A DNA stretch of 64,000 bases from Notospermus geniculatus (taxonomy: Eukaryota > Nemertea > Pilidiophora > Heteronemertea > Lineidae). A program made the position numbers and the translations under genes. The notes under the pieces were generated by a model. It saw only the letters and a program-made list of their open reading frames with translations, was not told where the DNA came from and did not search any database. The stretch is from contig NMRB01002158.1 in NCBI GenBank assembly GCA_002633025.1, positions 55,758 to 119,757 of the forward strand, in the 5' to 3' direction. Positions 36,361-49,000 of this stretch are shown here, one piece after another; the first letter of the stretch is position 1; each line of letters begins with the position of its first letter.

Positions 36361-36720
36361 TATGTGACCCTCCATCACCAAACCAGTCGCATGTCGCTCT
36401 TAGCTTTGGCAGGTTGAGACCGAGGCCGGGTTGCATCAGCTATGCTCAGTTAAGTTTGAGGTTGACCTCAACTAAGTACGTGTAATATGATTTGCCATTA
36501 CCATTTGAGGTTGAGAACGACTTTGAGGTTCGCTTGAGAACAACGTCGACCTTAAGTATGACTGGTGCAACCGGGCCTAAATGTTGGTCACTTTCAATGT
36601 TGTTTGTGTGTTATGAAATCTGAAATAATCTATTTCTTCCTCTTCTGGTGCTGTCTTTAGTTCATTGCAGCTCACCTTCTGAGCGACATGCGACTGGTTT
36701 GGTGGTGGAGGGTCACATCA
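36361..36720. mobile_element. Inverted-repeat element (TGTGACCCTCCATCACCAAA ends) with a nested palindrome
   Basis: Arms of about 38 bases, TGTGACCCTCCATCACCAAA and its mirror, flank sequence that includes the palindrome at 36424-36578. The right end overlaps the next element by a few bases. Confidence 0.88.
36424..36578. mobile_element. Palindromic MITE (GGCCGGGTTGCATCA ends), nested
   Basis: GGCCGGGTTGCATCA is mirrored by TGGTGCAACCGGGCC. The interior has repeated TTGAGGTTGACCTCAA-like motifs. Confidence 0.8.
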
Positions 36721-37470
36721 TGGAGGTAATATTGAGAAGGAGCGAGCACGGCCCTAATCGCTGTGACCACAATTCCACGCCCCCATTGTTTGCCTTTGTT
36801 CCCGCCTATTGTCCGGTACGCACGCTGAGCTCCTTGAAGGCAATCATGAATTCCGCACAACTCTCAAAGTGCAGCGCCATCTATAATTGATATCGCGTCG
36901 ACCCAATCATATTCTTGCGTTTTTCTCCACGTTGGGAATTAGATAACCGGCTATTTCGAAGACAACTCAATTTGGTAAACTCTCCGCTGTATTTTAGTGA
37001 AAAAATCATCGAAAAAGACCAATTTCCAATAAAGATATCTACGTTTTAAGGTAAACATGATAATGATAATGATAATGAGATTCTTCGCATCTGAAAAGTT
37101 TGAAGAGGATTGCGTTATGATAGTTTAAAAGATGATTAGTTCAGGTAACATATACGGGTGGTCGTTTCAGTGCGAGATGCTGCGAGGTGCTGTTTTTGAC
37201 GCGATGAAAACGATGAATTTTTCAGTTTTCGTGCGTAGGCAACGTCCACTGCCATTGTTCCCTTCTATTGTTTGGACTCTGACCATTGTACAAGGGAAGT
37301 GCTGACTGCACACGGAAATTACCGAAGATTAGATCGGCTTTTTCCGACCATCGTGCGGCGTTATTAGCCTATTGTCCCCCTAATCACTTTAGCAAACAGC
37401 GGAACGATGATTGTACTGTTTGATGTGGGGTCCGTGTTCGCTCCTTCTCAATAATACCTCCATGGTCACA
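36712..37470. mobile_element. Inverted-repeat element (CATGGAGGTAATATTGAGAA ends)
   Basis: The left arm 36712-36749 and right arm 37433-37470 mirror each other (CATGGAGGTAATATTGAGAA, GGAGCGAGCAC). The 680-base interior has no reading frame of note. A nonautonomous DNA transposon is inferred. Confidence 0.85.
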
Positions 37471-37989
37471 TATAATGTTATATGTAGGTCAGTGATTTCT
37501 TAGGAACCAATAGGAAGCCGACACAACAAAATCAGGACAAAGTAACATAAACCAACCAAGATAAGAACGAAATTAATTGCTATTTCGTATTCACACATCG
37601 TATTACAACAAGATTAAAACCTTATTACTCCGAGTCGCCAAACCTGATTAGAACTGACATATACAGGCCATAAGCGTTTCTCTTCATTCTCAAAATATGG
37701 TCTATGAATTGCCGATTTGATTTCCAACGCATAAGAAGTCTTTCCCACAAACCAGATGGTTTTTTCCTTAACCTTTCATTAGAAAAATTTTTTTTGTAGG
37801 CAGTTAACTTATATGGAATTCTGAATATGTTTCCATAACTTTTTATTATGATTGTATAACCTGATGATGTACGCAACGGAAGTGAGTGAGCTACTTACTT
37901 ACTTCATGTTATAGCTTCACACATTGTGACTTCGTGTAATAATAGTGCCGGATTTCGCAAACCTGACGGAGCAGGAAGTACGAAATACG

Positions 37990-38518
37990 AAAGTTGACTT
38001 CATTTCCATGACATTTCAGGAGATGGTTGATATCACAAATATCGCCTGCTGCAAGGGCGTCATTTAGCGTTTGACGTCAGACCAATGGAGTTACGGTGTA
38101 TATTAAACTTTGAAATTTATCTTCCGTTTCCACTTCGTAAGCTACGAAGTAGAAATTTCAAAATTCAAAATGGACAAGATAACTCTCTCGGTCTTATGAT
38201 ACGGGAGAATCCAACTTACCTCGACGCGAGTCCATGTCATAAAAATTTTCTAAGTTCTAATAATACCGTAATATTGAGGGGTAGCATAATGGTAAATGGA
38301 ACAGCTTGTATTATACCTAAGCTGTTCCATCTACCATTATGCTACCCCCACTATATTACGATATTTATAGAACTTACAACATTTTTATGACCTGGACTGC
38401 GGTCGAGGTAAGTTGGATTCTCCCGGCCGTATATCCTAAAAGATGCACTGGCAGCAGGCACAGTTGTGGGAGCAACTATCTCGCGAAATACATTAGGTCC
38501 TGGAAATGAAGTCAAATT
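37990..38518. mobile_element. Inverted-repeat element interrupted by a long palindrome
   Basis: TTGACTTCATTTCCATGACA at the left and its mirror TGGAAATGAAGTCAA at the right mark the outer ends. GCCTGCTGC and GCAGCAGGC pair further in. It is the same family as 30715. The palindrome at 38202-38426 sits inside. Confidence 0.7.
38202..38426. mobile_element. Near-perfect palindrome with arms of about 105 bp
   Basis: Almost every base of the left arm (CGGGAGAATCCAACTTACCT through TAGCATAATGGTAAATGGAA) has a mirror in the right arm. The loop is a short CAGCTTGTATTATACCTAAG region. This is one of the longest clean hairpins in the window. Confidence 0.9.
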
Positions 38519-38519
38519 C

Positions 38520-38752
38520 GTCGGGGTGTCGGGGTGGCGCAGTGGAAACATCGGCGCCTGCCACCACTAAGGTCGCGGGTTCGATCCCCGGTCGTGCAAG
38601 TGGCTTTATGTGGTAGAGAGGGCGATCTCTCCTCGACATCGTAGGTTTTCTCCGGGGGCTCCGGTTTCCTCCTACATATCGTGAATATCGTCCAATATTG
38701 TTTGATGAGTAGCTCTAATGCCCTAATTGGGCGCTTGCACTCCTGAGATAAT
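38520..38752 (+). mobile_element. tRNA-derived SINE, family 3, well preserved
   Basis: A box TGGCGCAGTGG and B box GGTTCGATCC stand at tRNA-like spacing. A body (TTTTCTCCGGGGGCTCCGG) follows and it ends near AGATAATATTTTAAA. This is the best copy of the family in the window. Confidence 0.72.
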
Positions 38753-39878
38753 ATTTTAAAAGTAAAAATTTTGTGTTTCCCTTAGGTCTGCGAAACTCCA
38801 CTCAGTACAACGGGGAGAAAAGAATCGGGAAGCTGAGAGCCGGCAGATGGGATTGATCGACGGCCGATGACAAGTGTGGTGGGGAAAGAGAATTTATCCT
38901 ATACTGTATCTCCTTAATCATTCTTCGTTTCAGTGCTTTTCGTGCGCGCCCAGTTCGAGCCGAAGCAGAAAATGATCACGACATAAACCCTGGAAGTAGA
39001 CAAGGCAATTGTCTGCCTGATTGCCGACAGCTGTCCTCGAGTGGCTTGAGACTACCCCGAGTGAGCAACGCCCGGCAACTGGAAACGAATCCACCGTAAA
39101 ATCACGCAGGACCAAGGAAAGCAATCTATAGAGTACCGAGAGTTGCCGATCAGGTGGTGAGAATTAATGACGTAGTGTTTGACGCAATCCGGATTGATTC
39201 TTTGCGGATCGTCGCTAACGATCAGGAGAGTTGCTTTGACACATTCCATCAGAGGGAGGAATCGACTTACGACGATTACCGTTTCTAAGGAATAAACCAA
39301 ACGTGTGTCTTTTTCCTTTCTTAATTCCGGGCAGATATTCTTTGTGGAGCATCTTTGGGAGAATAAAACCCTCTTTGTGAAGAAACCAAAAAAGGGTATC
39401 TTTTCGCTTGGAAGGGATATTGTAAATCCGATTCAGAAATAAAGTTTGTTTTTAATGGATTCTTGTCAAAGTGGATAATATGTTTGATGAAGCCAGGTGA
39501 GGCAGAATATCAGACGTGGCTGTGGGTTTTCACCTTTGCTTTTGTCTTTGGGATGGATACGTCTTGTGACGTTGTGTGAATCGGTGATGTGATCATTTTC
39601 TTGGAGTTTTGTGACAGATTGTTCAACGGCAGCATATGAGATTTCGCTACGTGATTGAGTAGATTGGACGGTGCAACTCGGGAAGGAACAGGAACTACCC
39701 GATGTAGTAAATGCGGCCAAAAATCCAAAAGGCAATGGTATAAAGTTCAGAACGACAGGGGAGGTACAGTTTTAAGACGTGGCAGAAGTGTACTATCTTT
39801 TGAAAGGCTTCTGTGTAAAGAAGTCAAAGGTGTGGACTAGATTATCTTATTCTTGTAGACAGAATTGGGATACAAATC
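38753..39878. promoter_or_regulatory. Upstream region of the GPCR gene
   Basis: This should hold the receptor's 5' UTR and promoter if exon 1 is right. A candidate UTR acceptor lies just before the ATG. No TATA box or CpG-dense island stands out. Confidence 0.3.
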
Positions 39879-40001
39879 ATGGCCAGCACAATGACTACCC
39901 TCAGTCCAGGGTCAATGACCTTTCACCCGGAAGGAAATACGTCCGACAACGGAAATGGCACGGCAAACAATATAACTATGGGAACTCCATACTTTCATCA
40001 G
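39879..40001 (+). CDS. GPCR exon 1 (start codon, glycosylated N-terminus)
   Basis: The exon runs from ATG to the donor CAG|GTAAGA and codes for 41 residues in phase 0. It is rich in Ser, Thr, Asn and Gly, with three N-glycosylation sequons and no signal peptide, typical of a short class A GPCR N-terminus. A possible acceptor, TTCTTGTAG, sits about 20 bases before the ATG, so a 5' UTR intron is likely. The link to the TM1 exon 15 kb downstream is inferred from matching phase, orientation and content; cDNA would confirm it. Confidence 0.65.
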
Positions 40002-43000
40002 GTAAGAATTTCTTCTAAAATGAGGAACCTGCATGACGCAAGATGGCGCTACCACCGGTCTGACCAAAAGACGTCATGACGTCACTTTTGTCTTAGTTGA
40101 CACCGCACCAGGGGAAAATGTGTATACATTTTTCCACATGACCTTTGTTCCATATACATTGTCTACATACACCCACCCTTTGGTGGAATTTTATCGGGAA
40201 AAACTGATCAGGTATCGATAACTTTGCATTCCATGCACGATGGTTTCACTCTTGACAAAATAATTGGGTTGGTTTTGGCCAAGTTCAACCGAACAAAAGT
40301 GTTGTAAAATGAACAATTCGGTCGGATCGATATCAGTGCCACATAACGGACAAATCGCGAAAGTTCCTCATTATTCGTATTTGTATGTTTTCCATCAGGG
40401 GCAAAGCCATAGAATTATTGGTCCTGTGTAGGCCTAAGTATGGGAGAGGCCATCTCAAGCTTCTCAGGCATGTTCCTCATTTGGATGGTCTTTTACTTGC
40501 CCTTGCAAAGGAACAAAGTAAAGGCACCATGGCTTTCTGTCTCATGCGACGGACGGACGTATGGGATGATATCCCATACGGCCCGGGCTGGATTCAACCG
40601 AAGACCTGCCGTTTTGCTGAGCAGACTCGGCTATCAGATGTTAAACACTGAGGAAATTCTTTGGTTACTATATCTACGTTTGTTATAAACACAACGTTTG
40701 AACCAGTCTACCCTGGCCATAGTCCTATCAGATGTTACTCCTTAATTTTTTTTCTCAACGAAACAACAATGATATTGAATGGCCGTTCAAATGAACATTG
40801 TAGCCTACATGTATTATGAATAATACGAGATTGTCTAGGGTGGAATAATACATATAAATACCTAATTTAAACAAAGGGTTAAAGGATTACCGCAATATTT
40901 TAGCCTCATTTCTATTCATTACCCAACTCATTTATCCGCTTGGACAGTCGGTGAGGTATTATAGCATCCATTATTGGATAACGATAGGAAAGGAAGAGAA
41001 GTTTCGATCAGTGCGGAGGCCGTGTAGTCTCTCATTCAAAGACCAGTGGAGATGATTATACATGTAGTCAAGGAAATTAGTTAGCGTTTCCAATATATAC
41101 GGCATAGTGACCCGTTTTTATCAGATCATTAGAGAGGTTGCGCACCTTTCCGACTACGACTCCGACTTCAACTACGAGAATGAACTGCAGTCAGTCCACA
41201 GCGCACTCAGTGCGCTGTGGACATCCTTGATAAAAACGACTTGATAGACGTTTTCATTTCGTCAAACACCATCAATTGAAGGCAGACAAATTTGGACTTA
41301 CAAATGGGAAATGCCGATAAATGATGAATATTGAAGTCGTGAGCCTAGTCGTTACGACTTGAAACACGACTATAATATTTGCGATGTATGTGCACTTCCG
41401 ATTACAGGTCAAAATAATTCTGCCACAAAGTTATGGCATTCTACGATTTGCAAACGTCTATCAAGTCGTTTTTATTAAGGATGTCTACAGCGGACTGCAA
41501 TTCATTCTGGTTGTTGAAGTCGGAGTCGGAGTCGGAAAAGTGCGCAACCTCGCTATTATGCACTGGTGCACTGTGATGTTGGTTTGTTGGTATTTCATTT
41601 TTCCATCAGGGCACTTTTTGTTTCAATCAATACAGTATGGACATTCTATCACTCGATGTTTTACCCTCGTATCAGATACATTCTTTTTTCTTGTCCTTTG
41701 ATCTATTTGTATAATATAATATTAATGAAAAAGTGCTTTAGAGCTTGTTTACATGTATAAAACACGATAATATTTGGTAATCAAACGCCGCGGCAAAGAA
41801 TTATTGGCCATGGTTATTATGGAAAAGGCCATCACATACTACTCATGTTCCTCACTCTGCCCTTGCAAAGGAACAAGGTATTAAGACAGTTTTTGGGTTA
41901 AAGGAATCGGCGGACGAGAGAAATTGTAAAAAAAATATTTTTTTCCCACATTCGGGGCATTCCCGATTCGGCGGGTTCGCGAAACGAGGAATAAAAAATG
42001 TCTGGCCTGACGGTCAACAGGACAACCCTTCGGCAGCAAGGTGATGATAATGATGATGATGATGATGAAACAGCGGGACCAGATTGGAAAACCGAATTGA
42101 AGATCACACGAACCAGGCCCAGAAAATATGAATGCACAGTTTTTTTGACGCCTTGCAGAGTGTAGGCGACATACACGGCAGGTCATCATGAATTTTGACG
42201 CCTTCAGACGTCCACATGTTTTGTCTCAGCATCAGTCTCAGTCGACAGCAATCGGCGTCAACCGAGCCCCGGGGCTATTTTCATGCTTACCCTCCGCCTT
42301 TCCTACGCCCGCGTTGCGAGCCGGCTATTATAAGGACCATTAAACACAGTCAATGGATTTATCGTAGCAGTAATGGGGATACCATTTAGTAGCTACTTTC
42401 ATAGACAGAGAAGACGCTTCTCCTTATTTCAATCGATGAGGACGTGGCTGTTTTTGAGTGTTTTGATTGGTGATGTGTGGAAAATTGTGAACTGGTGTCT
42501 TATTGTTTTGTTTCCACCACTCGGAATCTTAACGCTATATTAGGTTCAGACAAACAAGGTCAGGTTGTTCTTCACATACGGGTTCTTCCACAGCCAGCCT
42601 CGTATCCAGGGCCCACATTCATAAAACCTTGCTAGGCTTAGTTACTTGCTACAGTGCCCAGTTTGTATAGGTCAATGTACACAACTAGCAACCAACTAAG
42701 ATAGCATGGTTTTGTGAACATAGGTAGGCTATTGGCTTTTTACTTCAAAACTCCCTAAAGCTGCGTTCACACTAGCAGTTTAATCCGGATTTAAACCGTA
42801 CTAACGCCTTGATTCGGAATAAGAGGTCACAGTAGAAACCCTTTAGTTCGGATAAGATCCGCACTAACAAGTACGGTTGTTAATCCGTGCTAGCTAGTGC
42901 GCACCACCTAATCCGCAATAACTTTGTAGTCTGAAAGTTTAATCCGAATCAACGAAGTTGGGTCAGTGGTTACCTGTTTGCCCTTTAGTTAATATTGCTG

Positions 43001-46000
43001 TTCATAGATGGCGCAGTTTAGTTCGGATTATGGTCTGAATCGGATTGTAACGCTAGTGTGAACAGACGGTTTTTAATGCGCACTGACTAAACCGAATTCC
43101 GGAATGCGCACTTCGGAATTCGGTTAAAAGACCATTCGAATATAATATTACATTAGCGGGCTATTCTTTGGTGGACTTATATTCCTAGGACAATGATTCC
43201 TGTCACACCTGGTAGCAAGTCACGACTGTCAGAACGCAATGCATTCCCATTGAAACATACTTTGACGTCACGTGTCAAAATGACGCCACTTGATTGGTCA
43301 CTCCATATTTGGAACGCCGTGCAACGGTGACAGTGTATTTCATGTACATTTTGTAGGCCAACTTTATTTGAATAATTAGAAGTGACGACATCACCATTCT
43401 CGATGGTGATTGGATGAAAGGTAGAGGGAATTCCCTTATCCACTATGACGATACGATTTTTGGGGTACACAAACCGATGACGCGGCGGCGATCTAATTCC
43501 TGACAGGAGTGCGAGGAATCTGGAATTCTCGTCGGTTTGGGCGAAAATAGCACGGTAAGTTGTGATGTATACAAGAAATAAACATCGTTTTAAGATGAAG
43601 TTTGATCCAGGGAACACAGTGGTATCTGTCGTTAAATGATTCGTGCCACCATAACTTCTATCTGAAGGAGATTTGTTGGTCACTTTTCCCGATTCGATTG
43701 GGATGCGGGACTCCATTCGGGTCTGTATAAAATGAGAACTATCGGCGCAACTTGACGATGGCACGTCGTGTTTGGCGGGAATAATTTCTGACATTGAGAA
43801 GAAATGAATATAGCCTCCCTGACCCCTGTGACTCTCTGTCAGCTGTCAGTGCCCCCGCCGTCGATGATGTCTCTTTTGTGGGGCTAGGCCTAGGTCTGCC
43901 GGCCTTGCTCTCCTGTGTGCTGCTAGGCCTTTGTTGTTTCTAGCCTAGCCACGCCCCTAATTTTTTCCTTTTGTTTTAGGACCCAACAATGCTACTAGCT
44001 GATGACAAGCACGCCATCCAGTATACCAACCACCCAACCACTTCAGTCAATTGAACACCATCCATCCATATGGGCAAGGAACAAATATTTCATGGGACAA
44101 AATCACAGGGTGTTTCGCGAAGGGGTCGCAAGCAGACGAGGGCCGCCAGTGAAGCAAAACGTGCTAAATATTCGGCAAGGAGATGTAAGTTATTGTGGCA
44201 GATTTCGCCGTATTGCCTGTAACGAATAATGGGTTAATAATAAAGGGAATCACATCTTTAGTGTCATTCCTTCTTTGTTATGTTTGTGTTTCTCTCAACA
44301 TGTGGCAGCTAGGTATAGAGTGTACAAGGTAAATACAAATTTTATTTTGTCTGGTGTCGGGCATCACTTGTCACGCAACTGTCTGCTTCTCCACCTGCAT
44401 CACACTGTGCTTTATTTGTCAATCACATAAGTGTCTGCTTCACTTTTGCACCTGTCTGCTTCATTGTACTTTGCTGCTCATCCGCTTTAGCATACTCACA
44501 CACCCTACTCGTATGGATTTTTTACAGTGGCCGATGATGTGCATGAGAGGGATGTCCCTTTGGTTGTTGCTGCCGCCCGGCGTATCCGAAATGATTATCA
44601 TGCCCTTAAAGAGGAATACAATGCTGTCCTGCAGAAACTAAGATCTGCCCAGGACAAGACACTGGAACAACACCAGCTGATCTTGTTTCTGCAGGAACAG
44701 CATCAGCGTGATGTTGAGGCATGTGTGGCTTTCGAAAGAGACCTCCTGCAGGCAATCAAAGATGGACATGATCTCAAGCATCTCATCACTGAGTTGAACT
44801 TATCTTTAGACAGTAAGGACACTGAAATATCTCTACTGAAATCCGAGAGGGATGAATTGCTGATTCAGCAAAGTGTTTTTGAAGCAAGGATTTCACAGTT
44901 AGAAAGAGAAAACGAGCAACAGAGGCAGGAGATAGAAGCTCTCAAAGGTGGTGCAGGTGGAACAACTCGGTTAGAAGTGACAAGGACAGACAATCCGTTT
45001 GTTTTTGTGCGTGCCCCAGGTGCCAAGACCAAGCCCTCAACTTTAATGGAAATGCCCCTTCCAAGAACTGAGGCCACCAGACTTCAATTTGACAGCTTAA
45101 AAAAGAGGGCTGATAAACTCTATGAAGTTCTGGAGATTCTTGGTGGTGCAAAAAGGGGTGTTCCTGTTAAAGCTGAGGACATGGTTAAGGTACTTGGGCA
45201 ACTTATGAGGGACCACACGGAAATCAGCCTTGCAGCGTTTCGTGATGCAGAGATCACTTTTTCATCAAAGTTATCTGTAGAGAGCTCTCTTGATCTGAAA
45301 CTGCTATTGAATATGCCATATTATAAATTCCGACACCTCCGATCCTTTCTAGAAAACCATGGGTTCCGCATTCTTGCACCAGAAGCCCTGATGCGTCAAG
45401 AGCAGGCTCTGAGGTACCTGGATGAGACAACAGAAATTGAGATTGGTCTTGCCAAGTTGCGCAAAGAAAAAAATAATGCTGAAAAGTTTGAAGATGTTGC
45501 ATTTCTGAGGGTGAAGGATATTTCTAATGTTGTGCAAAGTTTTTTCCAAAAACAAGAGCAACTTGGAAATGTCAGGCAGTCTGCAATGTTTCAAGATGAA
45601 ATTTGGTTAAAATTAGGTGGTGATAAAGGGGGTGAATCGACGAAACTATGCTATCAAATAGCCAATATTGCCAACAGCAATAGTGCTGAATCCACACAGA
45701 TGCTTTCGTTCTTCGAGGCTACAGACTGTGACAGCAATCTGTGGGAAATGTTTTCTGTATATACCACCCAATTTGCCAAGCTTGAAACGTTGCAAACTGC
45801 CGATGGTGTGTTGAAAAATGTCAGAAAGTTCCTGGTTGGTGACTATAAATTTCTGTGCAGTGTCTTTGGACACATGGGTGCAGGGGCAAAGTTCCCATGT
45901 CTCTTCTGTTTGGTACCTCTGGAACATCTCCGAAGTGGCAACGGTGAACCCCATTCTCCGAAAATTCCTGACCTGCAAAGAAATTTTGTTGACAATGAGA

Positions 46001-49000
46001 ATTGTGCGTACAGTCGTCGTACCTTGGAGATGTACCGCAGGGACCTTGCAGACTGCTTGGCAGAGCCAGTAGGAAATTCAAAAGCCAATTCAAGGCAACA
46101 CAACAGTGTATATGGTGATATACTGTTCCCTGTTGAAGTTGACCAAATAGCCCCCCTGCCACTACATATTTACCTAGGGGTGGTGCAGGACATTTATAAA
46201 AAAATGGAGCAAAGTGCTGATGAACTGGACTCCACACATGTCGACCAGGAAAAAAATGATAGATGGCACCAACTGACAGATCAAGTCAGTTCCCAGAAAG
46301 ATGTTGTTGAAATGTTGGAGGTGCAATGTGAAAATGAAAAGGCCATAATTGCTGGTTATGAAGAAATCAAATTGCAGACTGGGAGACCTAGGTCTAGGAA
46401 AAAACGCAGTGACAATGATACCTGTCCTGCCCCGTGTTGTGTGGTAAATGCAAAGGCAGTCTCCAAGTTAATTTCGGCCGCAGATGATATTCCATGGGTG
46501 TTCTGCGATACTTGTCTAGAATGGTATCACCAAGTTTGTCTCGGCATAACTGTGTCATCAGAACTTGATGAGCAAGCACCATATTCTTGTCCTCAGTGCA
46601 AAGAATCAGACACTGGAGACACAGATATGCCAACTTACCTTGCTAACATTCTTGCCAAGTCTGAACAGAACCTGAAGGAAGCATCATCTCAACTGAAATT
46701 CTTGGAAGATGAACTGGCCTCTGTTAGCGCTGAGGTGACTGAGCATATGGGACAGATAAGGAGAGAATTAGAGACCAACCTCAAAAGACTGGGAGTTGAT
46801 AAACAAGCCTATCACTCCCAGTCTTTTGTTGGTAATCACATTCAAAAGTTGCTGAAGATAACCGAAGAACGCAACAATCCAGAGTTTCTCGTTCAGGCTT
46901 TCAGAGACCACCCAGATCAACAGCAGAGGTACTACAAAATTCTGAAACTTCTAAGTGAGATCCATCCGCTCACCTCAAAAGCAGACTTCCTTTCAGAAGA
47001 AGAAATAGCACGTTTGTCATACCTCTGCTGGGATCTGGGTTGTCTCTATCCTTCACTTTTTCCGGACAAAACCATCACCCCCAAATTACATATACTCATA
47101 TTTCATGTGCCAGAATTTGCCGCACGGTGGAGATCAGTTGGATTGTTTTCGGAGTCTGGGTTTGAATCCGTCCATAAAAATGTCAACGCCAAATGTAGAA
47201 CATTTTGCCAGATTAGATGCAGGCGACAGAAACTCTCTCTTGTATTCCGTGAACATTTTCTTCATTCGACTGCAAAGAAGGAACTTATTACACCATCAAA
47301 GAAACGTACATGTGTTGTTGAAGGATGTGGTGGGAGATATGTCAAGGGTGAATGCAGAATCTGTAAATCTCAGCAGCCAAAGTAGGGCCTAAATCTTCAC
47401 TGTGCCATCTCACCACGGAAAAATGAACTAAACTGCAGGCAAATGAAATTAAAACATGAAGATCGTATAAGAAAAACTATGAACTTCATGGTTATTTTTT
47501 TCCACGGCAGAATTACTGTATAATACTTCCATGCTAACACTAATTGAATTAATATTTTTCTGTTATTTACTGTTGTTGTTTTACTGAAGTAAAAGAATAG
47601 AAACAATGACTACAGAAAAAATATGGAGTTATGTTAGTTCTGCCAGAAATCACCACTCAACCAGTTCCACACCGTCATCATCAGGAGTCCTGAAAAGAAG
47701 AACGAAATAAGCAATCAGAAATTATATGAACCACCCACACCCACACACCACATAAAAAGTGGGATACATCTCGATCTCGTCTGCCTCCTCCTTCGTTGTA
47801 ACTTCAGTGTATAGTTCCTCCAAGGTTGTAAGAAAACAAGCAATGCTGCCCTGGTGAATGTTACAAAAGATTTCACTAGCATTTCTGCAGACGTAGGCCT
47901 ACCAGAGCTATTTATAGCTACGGGGTTTCCTCGTTAGTGCGACTGATTCGCCGCTCGGGGCGCGGTGAAATTATCGGCGTTCTAACAGTCGTGCATTGTT
48001 AAACGACCAATACTCTGTTTAAATTTTGACACCTGAGATGTTTGACATAATTTTGATGAGTCCTTTTTAAACCTACCAAAGCCAATTATTCTTCATGTAC
48101 AGTTTCTTCCACACCAGCCTCGTATTCATTCAAAGGCTTTTTTTAATTTAAAACACTCAAAATTACGTTAAACGGTTTTTTCGCCAAGGCCCACTCATTT
48201 TTGTGCAGGTTCCCATGAGCCAAGCCTCGTTTTAAACGAGCAACACTCTGTTTACATTTTGACACCAACTGATTCCAGCATGTTCGACACTGTGACCCAA
48301 TCTGGGAAAACCAGGTGTGACAGGAATCAACGTCCTGGGAATGCAAGTCCGCTATTGTAAGGTTATATTCGAATGGTCATAGTCTCCATAGCCATTCTAA
48401 TCCCTCGTTGAACAATAAGAACGGACTTTGATTCCAGGGGGACTTTGATCCCTGTCATACCGGCAACTTTGATCTGTGTCAAGTCTCCCAGGAGGAAATG
48501 GTTAATGGTTACAGCAATGGTTAACCAACAAAGGCTGAAATCAAACCTGTTACAGTAGCGAAGAGAGGCTATTCTTCACCCATGATTTTGATAACCTAAC
48601 AGGGTACTCAAGGGCCTTGTCAAATGCTGGAGACTTGTGGCTGGTTTGCCGCTCCTGTTCACAATTTCGATCACCCGAATTTTCAAGCTTTCATTAATGC
48701 GAAATTGCTGTTTTCATTTTACTGCCCTGTCATCCCAATGTGGTCTTTATGATTTATCCCGGTGTAAGGTTTTTCAGTGTTCCCCATCTGTGAGTGTTCC
48801 CTTCCTGTTGTCTGACGGAATAAGCCGCGACTTGACAATAGGGCACACAAGAGAAACGTGTCGATCTATCTGCTTGTGTTTCCAAAACAATAAAGGGACA
48901 CACAGAAACACTGGCAGATGTAACACCAGTCTTGGCACACCTACATGTACCCTCATTTTAAAAGCCTTTTTCACATAAAAATACTGGTCATGGCAGCATT

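Larger units (their letters stand above)
43130..48378 (+). mobile_element. 5.2-kb DNA transposon with TIRs, RAG1/Transib-like transposase with PHD finger
   Basis: Ends at 43130-43213 and 48310-48378 are inverted copies of each other. Both begin GACCATTCGAATATA and both contain GATTCCTGTCACACCTGGT. The left copy has about 15 extra bases in the middle. Between them lies an intact two-exon transposase gene on the + strand, plus possible opposite-strand genes. No convincing target-site duplication was found, so the outer limits may be off by some tens of bases. The element lies within the first intron of the GPCR, in sense orientation. The intact reading frame argues for recent arrival or selection on the protein. 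Confidence 0.75.

Noticed and set aside
44002-44184. ATG at 44002 as transposase start
   Set aside because: Its frame does not match exon 2 across the GTAAGT/ACAG intron; the frame from 44070 does.
44527-44529. GTG as the transposase start
   Set aside because: A eukaryotic gene would not use it. It overlaps the splice acceptor, and a phase-matched exon with ATG lies at 44070.
43130-48378. A RAG2-like partner gene
   Set aside because: No kelch-type repeats were seen on either strand within the element.
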